Source of the DNA: SIG644 sp045613985
Lineage (GTDB): Bacteria > Bacillota > Clostridia > Oscillospirales > CAG-272
Direction: 5' to 3'
DNA length: 38,268 bases
Assembly (NCBI GenBank): GCA_045613985.1
Contig: JAZLCA010000063.1
Coordinates: forward strand, 1 to 38,268
The notes beneath the pieces are model-generated. The model worked only from the letters and a program-made list of their open reading frames with translations, did no database searches and was not told the DNA's origin. The position numbers and the translations under genes are program-made. The stretch's first letter is position 1. The number at the start of each line of letters is the position of its first letter. Below, piece by piece: positions 9,360 to 16,117 of the stretch.

Positions 9360-9388
9360 ATTTTACGCGCAGGGGCAAAAAAATATGA
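9360..9388 (-). promoter_or_regulatory. candidate sigma-E promoter for ylbJ-yqfC-yqfD
   Basis: On the minus strand TCATATT (9388-9382) matches the sigma-E -35 consensus KMATATT fully. After a 14-base spacer, CGTAAAAT (9367-9360) matches 6 of 8 positions of the -10 consensus CATACAMT. The start point would be near 9352, leaving a leader of about 27 bases to the ATG at 9325. The downstream genes are sigma-E regulon members in B. subtilis, which supports the reading. Confidence 0.6.
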
Positions 9389-9427
9389 TTGCGCTCATGC
9401 TGTCACAGAAAAATCAGCGAAAGTTCT

Positions 9428-9456
9428 TGTATAATTCTCCCTTTTCGTCTATAATA
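9428..9456 (+). promoter_or_regulatory. sigma-A promoter for the rluA-family gene
   Basis: TTGTAT (9428-9433) and TATAAT (9451-9456) are separated by 17 bases. The start point would be near 9463, about 20 bases before the ATG at 9485. It diverges from the sporulation promoter at 9360-9388. Confidence 0.7.
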
Positions 9457-9484
9457 GAAGCATCGGGCAAGGGGAGGTGACTTC

Positions 9485-10402
9485 ATGCAATACATCATAG
9501 CCGAAAACCACGACGGGCAACCATTGCGGGAATATCTGTTGCACTCACTGGGGCTGTCTCACCGTCTGCTCACCCGCCTCAAGCAAACGCCACGCGGCAT
9601 TTTGCTCAACGGCACGCCTGTCACCGTTCGGGCCCTGTTAAAAAAGGGAGACTTGCTGACTCTGGCCACCGAGGACGCCGAAGACGCCTCACACGGCCAT
9701 ATTGCCATTGGCAAAACACTCCCCGATATTTTGTATGAGGACGAGCATATTCTCGTGTGCAACAAGCCATTCGGTATGCCAACGCACCCCTCGCACGGTC
9801 ATATTGACGACACGCTGGCCAATGCCGTTGCTCTTTATGAAGCATCGCGCGGCAATCCCGCCGTTGTCTTTCGCCCCGTTAATCGTCTGGACCGAGACAC
9901 CAGCGGCGTAGTGCTGATTGCACGCGACCAGTTCTCTGCCGCCCGCCTGTCAAGGGCCATGAGCGAAGGACGCATCCAAAAGCAATATTTTGCCGTTCTA
10001 GAGGGGATTCCTCCTCAGCCTCGCGGCGAGATCACAGCGGCCATTCGCCGTGCAGAACAAAGCATTATCACCCGCGAGATCTGCGCCCCGGGGCTTCCCG
10101 GTGCCCACGACGCGCACACCCAGTATCAAGCAGTGCTTCACTGGCCTTACCAAGACCGCAAGCGCTGTCTGGTCAAGGCGGTGCCCCTGACGGGACGCAC
10201 CCATCAGTTGCGCCTGCATTTCGCCCACGTGGGCGCGCCCATTGCAGGTGACACGCTCTACGGCGGACAATATTGCAACGACACCTCTCCCTCCCGCCAG
10301 GCATTGCACGCCTATTCGCTGACCTTTCCGCATCCCATCACGCAAAAAGCAATGACCGTCGTCGCTCCTTTGTACGACGATATGCGGGCGCTGCTCCCCT
10401 AA
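9485..10402 (+). CDS. RluA family pseudouridine synthase
   Basis: 305 residues. An S4-like N-terminal region (about 12-65, LREYLLHSLGLSHRLLTRLK and GILLNGTPV) is followed by the catalytic domain. The signature NRLDRDTSGVVLIAR (133-147) carries the catalytic aspartate D136; the residue before R is N rather than the more common H. LTGRTHQLRLHFAHVGAPIAGDTLYG near 227-252 is the second family signature. Such enzymes isomerise uridines in 23S rRNA or tRNA. Which RluA/B/D-type substrate applies cannot be told from sequence alone. Translation starts behind GGGGAGGTGA, and the gene is followed after 27 bases by the DUF3810 gene. Confidence 0.92.
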   Translation: MQYIIAENHDGQPLREYLLHSLGLSHRLLTRLKQTPRGILLNGTPVTVRALLKKGDLLTLATEDAEDASHGHIAIGKTLPDILYEDEHILVCNKPFGMPTHPSHGHIDDTLANAVALYEASRGNPAVVFRPVNRLDRDTSGVVLIARDQFSAARLSRAMSEGRIQKQYFAVLEGIPPQPRGEITAAIRRAEQSIITREICAPGLPGAHDAHTQYQAVLHWPYQDRKRCLVKAVPLTGRTHQLRLHFAHVGAPIAGDTLYGGQYCNDTSPSRQALHAYSLTFPHPITQKAMTVVAPLYDDMRALLP

Positions 10403-10429
10403 ACCATCACTCATCCCACGGAGGTCTTC

Positions 10430-11563
10430 ATGTTCCATAAAAAACAAAAAAGGGAATCCGCTCCCCCTTCTTCTCAGCGACGTCTGCCCCGCATTTGTAT
10501 TGCCTCTTGGATCGCCACGGGCGTATGCGCCCTCTTGGTTCTTTTGTTCCGTCTCTTGCCCGGCTTTGCCGATTTTTTCAACCGCTATATCAGTCAGCCT
10601 CTGCGCCTTGTGTTCGGCTTGATCACCGCGATCCTGCCCTTTTCGCTGGCGGAAATCATGCTCATTCTTTCCCCCGTTCTACTCGCTTTTCTCATCGTGC
10701 TCGGTATTCGCAAGCACGCCACTACTTGGAGATCGGCAGGGATATATCTGCTCAAAATATTCAGTGCCGTACTTGTATTCTTCATTTTGTTCGTCTCCAA
10801 TTTTGCCGCCGGATATTACGGCGTTGCCTTGAACGACGAATCAAAGCTGGATCTTGACCGCAAGAACAGCAGTGCGGAAGAATTGTACCAAACGGCGATC
10901 CATTTGGTCGAAAACGTCAACCGCGAGGCACAGAATATCACCTTTGCAGATAAGGATTTTTCTATCATGCCCTATGATTTTTCCGACATGAACCGCAAGC
11001 TGCTGGACGCGTACGGCGCCTTCTGTGCCGAGCATGATTTCATTGGGCATTTCTACAGCCGCGCCAAGCCCGTTCTGCTCAGCGAGGCCATGTCCTACAC
11101 CCACATCACCGGTGTGTATTCTTATTTTACCGGAGAGGCCAACGTCAACGTCAATTTCCCTGACTACACCCTTCCCTTTACCGCCGCCCACGAACTCGCA
11201 CATCAGCGCGGAATTGCACGAGAGGATGAAGCTAATTTTATTGCCTACCTCGTTTGTATCTCCTCGGAGGACGCCTATATCCGCTACAGCGGTTATCTTA
11301 ACATGTACGAATACGTCGCAAATGCCCTATGGAAGGCCGACCGTGACCTGTATTATGAGGCACGCAACCGGCTGGACACTGCCGTACGCTACGAAATGAT
11401 TGCTTACAGCAACTTTTTCGATCAGTACCGCGATTCTGTCGCAGGCGAGATCAGCGGAACGGTCAACGATCTGTACCTCAAAGGTAACGGCACCGAAGGC
11501 ACCCGCAGTTACGGGCTGGTGGTCGATTTGGCCGTCGCTTACGACAAAAAGATGAACCCTTGA
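10430..11563 (+). CDS. DUF3810 family membrane protein with HExxH zinc motif
   Basis: 377 residues. A basic N-terminus precedes three hydrophobic segments (about 25-44, 60-92 and 105-130), then a large soluble domain. That domain has the metallopeptidase-like motif HELAHQ at 254-259, followed by GIAREDEANFIAYLVC, in which the EDEANF acidic residues could supply the third zinc ligand. This arrangement is typical of DUF3810 proteins, predicted membrane zinc peptidases of unknown substrate. The catalytic domain probably lies outside the cell, but topology was not computed. The ATG follows CGGAGGTC, and the gene is cotranscribed with the rluA-family gene up to the terminator at 11581. Confidence 0.85.
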   Translation: MFHKKQKRESAPPSSQRRLPRICIASWIATGVCALLVLLFRLLPGFADFFNRYISQPLRLVFGLITAILPFSLAEIMLILSPVLLAFLIVLGIRKHATTWRSAGIYLLKIFSAVLVFFILFVSNFAAGYYGVALNDESKLDLDRKNSSAEELYQTAIHLVENVNREAQNITFADKDFSIMPYDFSDMNRKLLDAYGAFCAEHDFIGHFYSRAKPVLLSEAMSYTHITGVYSYFTGEANVNVNFPDYTLPFTAAHELAHQRGIAREDEANFIAYLVCISSEDAYIRYSGYLNMYEYVANALWKADRDLYYEARNRLDTAVRYEMIAYSNFFDQYRDSVAGEISGTVNDLYLKGNGTEGTRSYGLVVDLAVAYDKKMNP

Positions 11564-11580
11564 TTTTATGCATATAAAAA

Positions 11581-11608
11581 AGCACGGCAGTTTTAAAACT
11601 GCCGTGCT
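11581..11608. terminator. bidirectional terminator between convergent genes
   Basis: A perfect 14-bp palindromic stem, AGCACGGCAGTTTT followed by AAAACTGCCGTGCT. It is followed by CGTTTTATTT on the plus strand and by TTTTTTATATG on the minus strand, so it can end both the DUF3810 gene and the small gene at 11617. Confidence 0.85.
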
Positions 11609-11616
11609 CGTTTTAT

Positions 11617-11877
11617 TTAATCTTCGATTGAATCTTCGATTGAATCTTCGATTGCTTCCCCAAGGCGTGTGCGGATAGCCACGCTTCCGTCCTTGCGGAT
11701 GCACAATATCGCTTGCTCATCGCCCAAACAGAACGGCTCTTCACGCGCGCCCTTGGGCAATTCATAGCGTTCGCCGTCAATCACAAGCTCAACGTGACGC
11801 CAAAATATCGATCGGCGGTAGGTCAGATGATGTTCCTCGCCGTCAAGAACAATGGTAAAACGCTGTATCTTGGCCAT
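11617..11877 (-). CDS. small beta-rich protein of unknown function
   Basis: 86 residues from the ATG at 11877, one base after the stop of the upstream exported-protein gene, so the two are almost certainly cotranscribed and coupled. I do not recognise it. The pattern is short alternating strands (FTIVLDGEEHHLTYRR, HVELVIDGERYELPKG, AILCIRKDGSVAIRTRLG) without signal peptide or membrane helix, suggesting a compact cytoplasmic beta protein. The last residues EAIEDSIEDSIED come from a 12-base tandem repeat that runs into the stop codon. Confidence 0.7.
   Translation of the reverse strand: MAKIQRFTIVLDGEEHHLTYRRSIFWRHVELVIDGERYELPKGAREEPFCLGDEQAILCIRKDGSVAIRTRLGEAIEDSIEDSIED
11621..11654. repeat. 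12-base tandem repeat at gene 3' end
   Basis: The unit TCTTCGATTGAA occurs twice in full and once as ten bases (11621-11654). In the minus-strand gene it encodes repeated IEDS blocks. Its length is a multiple of three, so copy-number change would alter the tail of the protein without frameshift. Confidence 0.85.
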
Positions 11878-11878
11878 G

Positions 11879-13321
11879 TTATTCCTCGAGTTCCGGTTCG
11901 ACGGGAGGCACATCGCTTGTCGCAGAAGCATTGCGGCGGCGCAGAGCCATGACCACGAAGTCAACGCCGATAATGGTAAAGCACATCAACAAAAGCAGAA
12001 TCTTGGCGCGCTGAGCCGTCGTACGGGCGCGCAAATCATTCTCGTTTTTCCCAGGCTGCTGTACCGGAGGCTGATTTGTACCGGGAACGTCAGTTCCGGG
12101 AACGTCAGTGCCGGGAACGCCGGTGCCGGGAACGTCAGTACCGGGAACATCGGTACCGGGAACGTCAGTTCCGGGTGTTTCATTCGGATCCTCTCGAACA
12201 ATGGGAGTCGCTCCATAGAAAGCATCCTGCTTCTTGATCGTCACTAACGTGATATTATCTACGCGGAAGGTAAATACACCACCTGTAGCCTGTGTAATAC
12301 CTAACGTATGGAACCGAAGATAGTTCACCGCAGCAAAATTGGGTACTCCATCGCAACTAAGTGCCTCCACCACGGGCAAGGAAATTCGTGTCCAGCCATT
12401 TTTCTTGATGTATTTATCGAGCGCCCAAGAATATTCTTGATGATCGCAAGTGCCGGAGGACGTGATCTCAAAATTGATGGGGTAGTTTGCATTTTTAAAA
12501 ACGTTAATATCAGAGACGAACACATCCATCTCTACGTAAATTAACCCTTGAGCATTGATTGGCTCATATACTTTTTGAGAGACCAGATTGGGCTGCTCCG
12601 GGATCTTCTGTTGGAAAGCAAGACTTGCCGCTCCCTGCTGCTTGTTGACTTCATCTCTCATCGGAGTAGCGCCCCAGTCCGTCCAACCGTCCGCCGTATC
12701 GCAAGTATCCATAGTAATCATGGAACGCTCGCCCTTCGTCGCGGTAATATTATCAATCTTGACCACCACGTCATTCAGATCCGCAGGGGGATTGACCTGG
12801 AAAAATTGCAAGCAGAAATAATTCAAATGATTGCTGCGGAAGCCACGCGAGGTAGCCTTGTCAATGGGGAGAGAGATGTGGTACCAGCCGGCCTTATCGA
12901 TGCCGGTGAAGGCGTCCTCGTACCATGTGATCAATTCGCTGTCCGGAGAACCGGACGATCCAAAGTCCAGAATCATCATGCGGGATGCCCACAAAATGCT
13001 GGGATCGGAGATGTAAAAATCAAATTCGAACAAGTATACATCCGTAACGTCCACTGCATCAAAGGTAGCTCGCAGCGACAAAATGCTGCCCGAACCCGCA
13101 GGTGCACTCAGCGAGGTCGAAATGCAAGCCTCCCCCTCGGTAACATCCTCCGCATCAAGAGTCAATTCACCATCCGATGTCCAGCCGTCAAGAGTATCGC
13201 CGGACAACACCGGAATTTTTCCCTTGTCGGCTTCGTTTTCTTGTTTATCTTCCGCGCTCGCGGGAATCAGTCCCGCACACAGGAGCAGCGCGCACAAAAG
13301 CAGGATAAATATTCTTTTCAT
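11879..13321 (-). CDS. exported two-module protein with proline-threonine repeat linker and C-terminal membrane anchor
   Basis: 480 residues from the ATG at 13321, placed behind AAAGAGGTG; a longer reading to 13351 lacks support. The protein starts with a signal peptide (KRIFILLLCALLLCAGLIPASA, 2-23). Two similar modules follow at about 35-195 and 205-365. Both open with a D-x-x-DGW motif (DTLDGWTSDG; DTCDTADGWTDWG) and end with KIDNIT or RVDNITL. Their carbohydrate-binding-module-like beta-sandwich character is inference. A linker of repeated PGTDV units (about 375-425) leads to a hydrophobic helix (about 435-458) and a basic-then-acidic tail. The layout suggests a surface protein held in the membrane. 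No enzymatic motif is visible. It has its own promoter and is followed at once by the small gene at 11617. Confidence 0.82.
   Translation of the reverse strand: MKRIFILLLCALLLCAGLIPASAEDKQENEADKGKIPVLSGDTLDGWTSDGELTLDAEDVTEGEACISTSLSAPAGSGSILSLRATFDAVDVTDVYLFEFDFYISDPSILWASRMMILDFGSSGSPDSELITWYEDAFTGIDKAGWYHISLPIDKATSRGFRSNHLNYFCLQFFQVNPPADLNDVVVKIDNITATKGERSMITMDTCDTADGWTDWGATPMRDEVNKQQGAASLAFQQKIPEQPNLVSQKVYEPINAQGLIYVEMDVFVSDINVFKNANYPINFEITSSGTCDHQEYSWALDKYIKKNGWTRISLPVVEALSCDGVPNFAAVNYLRFHTLGITQATGGVFTFRVDNITLVTIKKQDAFYGATPIVREDPNETPGTDVPGTDVPGTDVPGTGVPGTDVPGTDVPGTNQPPVQQPGKNENDLRARTTAQRAKILLLLMCFTIIGVDFVVMALRRRNASATSDVPPVEPELEE
12081..12175. repeat. 15-base coding tandem repeat (PGTDV linker)
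   Basis: Six consecutive 15-base units of the form CCGGGAACGTCAGTN (12081-12170), differing only at a few positions, plus a degenerate partial unit. On the minus strand they encode repeated PGTDV with one PGTGV variant. Confidence 0.9.
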
Positions 13322-13366
13322 TGGCACCTCTTTCTGCTTTAAACAAAGCACACTTTGACTGGTAAC

Positions 13367-13395
13367 ATTTTAACAGAAAACCGAAGTTCTGTCAA
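13367..13395 (-). promoter_or_regulatory. sigma-A promoter for the exported two-module protein
   Basis: The minus strand has TTGACA (13395-13390), 17 bases, then TAAAAT (13372-13367). Transcription would start near 13360, about 39 bases before the ATG at 13321. Confidence 0.75.
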
Positions 13396-13451
13396 GCGAA
13401 GTTGGTTATTTTCGTCAAATTCGACGAAATATATCTGCTTACCTTTGCACA

Positions 13452-13486
13452 AAAAGAGCCCGTCCGGATATTGGACAGGCTCTTTT
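13452..13486 (-). terminator. terminator after the GH127 gene
   Basis: AAAAGAGCC and GTCC (13452-13465) pair with GGAC and GGCTCTTTT (13473-13486), with a one-base bulge on each side and a 7-base loop. On the minus strand the stem ends in a T run. It lies nine bases after the GH127 stop and closes the mreB-to-GH127 gene run. Confidence 0.8.
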
Positions 13487-13494
13487 GTTTATTT

Positions 13495-15339
13495 TTACTT
13501 GGTGCGGATCATTTCGGTGATACGAAGCATGGTCGCACCGTAAGGAACGAGCAACAGCTCTTTTTTCTCGCTGCGTGCCTTGGTCGAGTTTGCTTTTTCG
13601 GCGCTGACGTTGTCATAGCCGTCTGCATAGTCCCAATCCACACGCGCCATGCTCGCTTTGAGCGCAACACGGGGGCATGCGGCCGAGAAGGGATACTCGT
13701 TACCCTCGCCGTATACGACCTCAAAGCTCTTGTCCGCAAAGCCGTATCTCCACTCGCTCATAGGCGTCAGCTCGTAATCGCAATAGGGGAACTTGCGCTC
13801 CACGCCGTCGCGGGTGTACTCTTTCATATGGTATTCCGCCTCAATGGGCAAGGCAAACACCAACGGACCGTAGGCGGCGACGTACACGCCGTTCGGGCGC
13901 TTGACCAGATGGGGCGTATCGTTCAAAGTAATGTCAATAACGCTCTCACCCACCCATGCACGATCGATCACAAGATAGTCGCCCACGCGAAGTGCCTTCT
14001 GACCATCCGCCTTAGCAGTAGCGCTCTTTGCCCATGCGGGTACGCGGATCTTCAAAGGGAACGCCACCTTTTCCTGCACGTTCACACGGATGGAAGCATT
14101 CAGACGGAACGGATACTCGGACACGTTTTCCACCGTGATCGCGACGCCGTTGACGGTTGTGGTCAGCTTACACGGAACGAGATGAGCGCAGACGATGGCG
14201 TCACCGTCGCGCTGATAGGCGTTCATGGCAAATTTGGGCCATGCCTGATTGAAGTTAGAAGTACAGCAACCAAAGCCCGGCTCAAGGCCAAAGAGGCCCG
14301 ATTCGCCGTTGTTGGTGCGGAAGATGGGCTTGTTGGGATAATTGACCGCCGCGATCTGATTGACCAGCTGGTCGTACTGATGCGTCCACATATCGTCGCT
14401 GATAGCGGCAGGCAGGGCGTTGAAGGCCGCCTTTTCCACACGGTCTGCCCAGGCGGCATCGCCCGTGGCGGTATACAACGTCTCGCAGGAGTACATCAGC
14501 TCGGCAATGGAGCACAGCTCAAAGCCGTGCGTATTGCCGATGCCCGCCAGACACTCGTCACCTGTGATGGTGCCGACGGCCGTGCCGTTGTACTTCTCAA
14601 GGATGCCCCACAGATAATCGGGATCGTCCTGCTCGGTCAACTCACCCTCGCCCAACAGCCGCTTGATCAGCGCACCGTATTTGATCATCATGTTCAGATT
14701 GACGACGTGCGTTTCCAGCGTCCAGATATTCAAGGGGCGCACCCAGCGCTCGGTCAGGGTGGTGTAGTCCGTTCCCTGCTCGCGAAGCAGCTTTGCCAGC
14801 GACAGCAGATACTCCTCGCCTGTGCGCTCATAAACGTAAGAGATGGGGATGAGGGCCTCAAACCAGCGGAACTTACCCCAATCCTTGAGCTTGACCGTGC
14901 CGTTTTGCATCAGCTCGTACAAGCAGCGGAGGGCACGGCAAAGTCCCCGGTACGCCCGTTGGTCTGCCGTGATGTCGCAATACAGCGCCAGCACCTTACA
15001 GATCAGTTGATACGCCCACACGTCGTAATCCTTGCGAGCTTCCTCCGAGCAAGGGCAAATCCAGCCGTCGGCCGTTTGGCGGTCGAGGATGCTGTCAACG
15101 TAATACCTGGCACGCGCTTTCATATCCCCGTCATCCAGCAACCATGCCAGCGGAATGAAGCCGTCGAGCCAATACGGTACTCGCTCCCAGCCCTCACGGT
15201 CACCGCCAATCCAGGCGCTGTCACGAACGTCGGGCCAAATTTTATCGAGATTGCCCGACAGGCCGTCGGCCTGGATGCGAAGCTGACGGTGCAGCCAACC
15301 GGTTGGCTTTAATTCATTGTTGGAAAAGAGACTTAACAT
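13495..15339 (-). CDS. GH127-like glycoside hydrolase (DUF1680, beta-L-arabinofuranosidase family)
   Basis: 614 residues, usual length. The all-helical catalytic domain starts near residue 10 with DSAWIGGDREGWERVPYWLDGFIPLAWLL, typical of DUF1680. The zinc-thiolate site known from HypBA1 (Glu-x-Cys plus Cys-Cys) is present as E274-L-C276 and C358-C359, with E262 in TGDECLAG a candidate acid/base. A beta-sandwich C-terminal part follows. The family removes beta-L-arabinofuranose or related sugars from plant oligosaccharides; the exact sugar is not predictable. There is no signal peptide, so it probably acts on imported oligosaccharides, yet no transporter is adjacent. It lies 34 bases after the TIGR03936 gene, an unusual neighbour, and starts behind AAGGAG. 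Confidence 0.9.
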   Translation of the reverse strand: MLSLFSNNELKPTGWLHRQLRIQADGLSGNLDKIWPDVRDSAWIGGDREGWERVPYWLDGFIPLAWLLDDGDMKARARYYVDSILDRQTADGWICPCSEEARKDYDVWAYQLICKVLALYCDITADQRAYRGLCRALRCLYELMQNGTVKLKDWGKFRWFEALIPISYVYERTGEEYLLSLAKLLREQGTDYTTLTERWVRPLNIWTLETHVVNLNMMIKYGALIKRLLGEGELTEQDDPDYLWGILEKYNGTAVGTITGDECLAGIGNTHGFELCSIAELMYSCETLYTATGDAAWADRVEKAAFNALPAAISDDMWTHQYDQLVNQIAAVNYPNKPIFRTNNGESGLFGLEPGFGCCTSNFNQAWPKFAMNAYQRDGDAIVCAHLVPCKLTTTVNGVAITVENVSEYPFRLNASIRVNVQEKVAFPLKIRVPAWAKSATAKADGQKALRVGDYLVIDRAWVGESVIDITLNDTPHLVKRPNGVYVAAYGPLVFALPIEAEYHMKEYTRDGVERKFPYCDYELTPMSEWRYGFADKSFEVVYGEGNEYPFSAACPRVALKASMARVDWDYADGYDNVSAEKANSTKARSEKKELLLVPYGATMLRITEMIRTK

Positions 15340-15373
15340 AATCTACTCCTTCGTTAATTATTATACTTTGACA

Positions 15374-16117
15374 TTATCGAAATTCGGTCACGCCGTCCTC
15401 AAGATACACGTTTGTGCGGAGAATGGAATATTCGCTCACAACGTCGCCTTCGGGCAAAAGGCCAAAGCGATCGCGCAACGCTCGAATGAGGTACTCGGGG
15501 TTAAGATAATCCGAGCCCGACACGCACAGCACGGTGTCGATGCGAAGCTCGCCCTCTTCCACGCGCGCGTCGAGCGAGCGGATGAGGGTAGTAATATCCA
15601 CCTGACGAATGCCCGACTTGGACTTTTTGTCCATCATCAAGGGCGAGGTCGTCAGATAGCTCTTGATCTCCTCGGCAAGCGCCGAGGTCAGGCCGCTCGT
15701 GCGAATGCGAATATCGTATCTTGCCCAGATAATATCGGCAAACGCCGATTTCTCGGGTACGGTATACGCGTCCAGCACATACAGCTCGTCGGTCAGCGCG
15801 CTGTTAAGACGATCCTTGATCTCCTCACAGCTCATGTCGCGGTCGATGCGCAGATCAAGATACTCGCAAAGGCTCTCGGCTCCCACGCTCAAAGGAAGAC
15901 CGAACGTGATCTTGGCGTGGGGATTGAAGCCCTGCGTATACCAGGTGGGAATGCCGGCACGAACAAGCACACGGCTAACAGTTCGTTGCAGGTCCAGATG
16001 AGAAATGTATTGCAGATTGCCCACCTTACGGAATTGGATGCGCACCGTGCGGGGTTGGGGCAAGAGAGGATAGTCCTCTTTTTTGCGGCGGTTTACGATT
16101 TGGTCTTGGGACAGCAT
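15374..16117 (-). CDS. TIGR03936 / DUF2344 radical-SAM-linked protein
   Basis: 247 residues. The family signature is clear: RTVRIQFRKVGNLQYISHLDLQRTVSRVLVRAGIP near residues 23-57, then YTQGFNPHAKITFGLPLSVGAES. The C-terminal half is more variable. The family is nearly always encoded next to, or fused to, a TIGR03960 radical SAM protein, and its function is not established. Here it overlaps that gene by 25 bases, so translation is coupled; the ATG is preceded by GGGAGGTGAG. In many clostridia the next genes are rng and the rplU-rpmA ribosomal cluster, but here a GH127 gene follows. Confidence 0.93.
   Translation of the reverse strand: MLSQDQIVNRRKKEDYPLLPQPRTVRIQFRKVGNLQYISHLDLQRTVSRVLVRAGIPTWYTQGFNPHAKITFGLPLSVGAESLCEYLDLRIDRDMSCEEIKDRLNSALTDELYVLDAYTVPEKSAFADIIWARYDIRIRTSGLTSALAEEIKSYLTTSPLMMDKKSKSGIRQVDITTLIRSLDARVEEGELRIDTVLCVSGSDYLNPEYLIRALRDRFGLLPEGDVVSEYSILRTNVYLEDGVTEFR

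Noticed and set aside
12081..12175. Possible CRISPR-like array of regularly spaced repeats
   Set aside because: Units are contiguous 15-mers without spacers and encode a PGTDV linker in frame.
13402..15312. A 636-codon plus-strand open frame opposite GH127
   Set aside because: Antisense shadow of a gene with complete catalytic residues; it also runs through the terminator at 13452-13486.
15360..15365. TATAAT on the minus strand just before the GH127 gene as a separate promoter
   Set aside because: No -35 box at 16-18 bases (ACCGAA only) and the leader would be about 14 bases, so read-through from the upstream operon is more likely.
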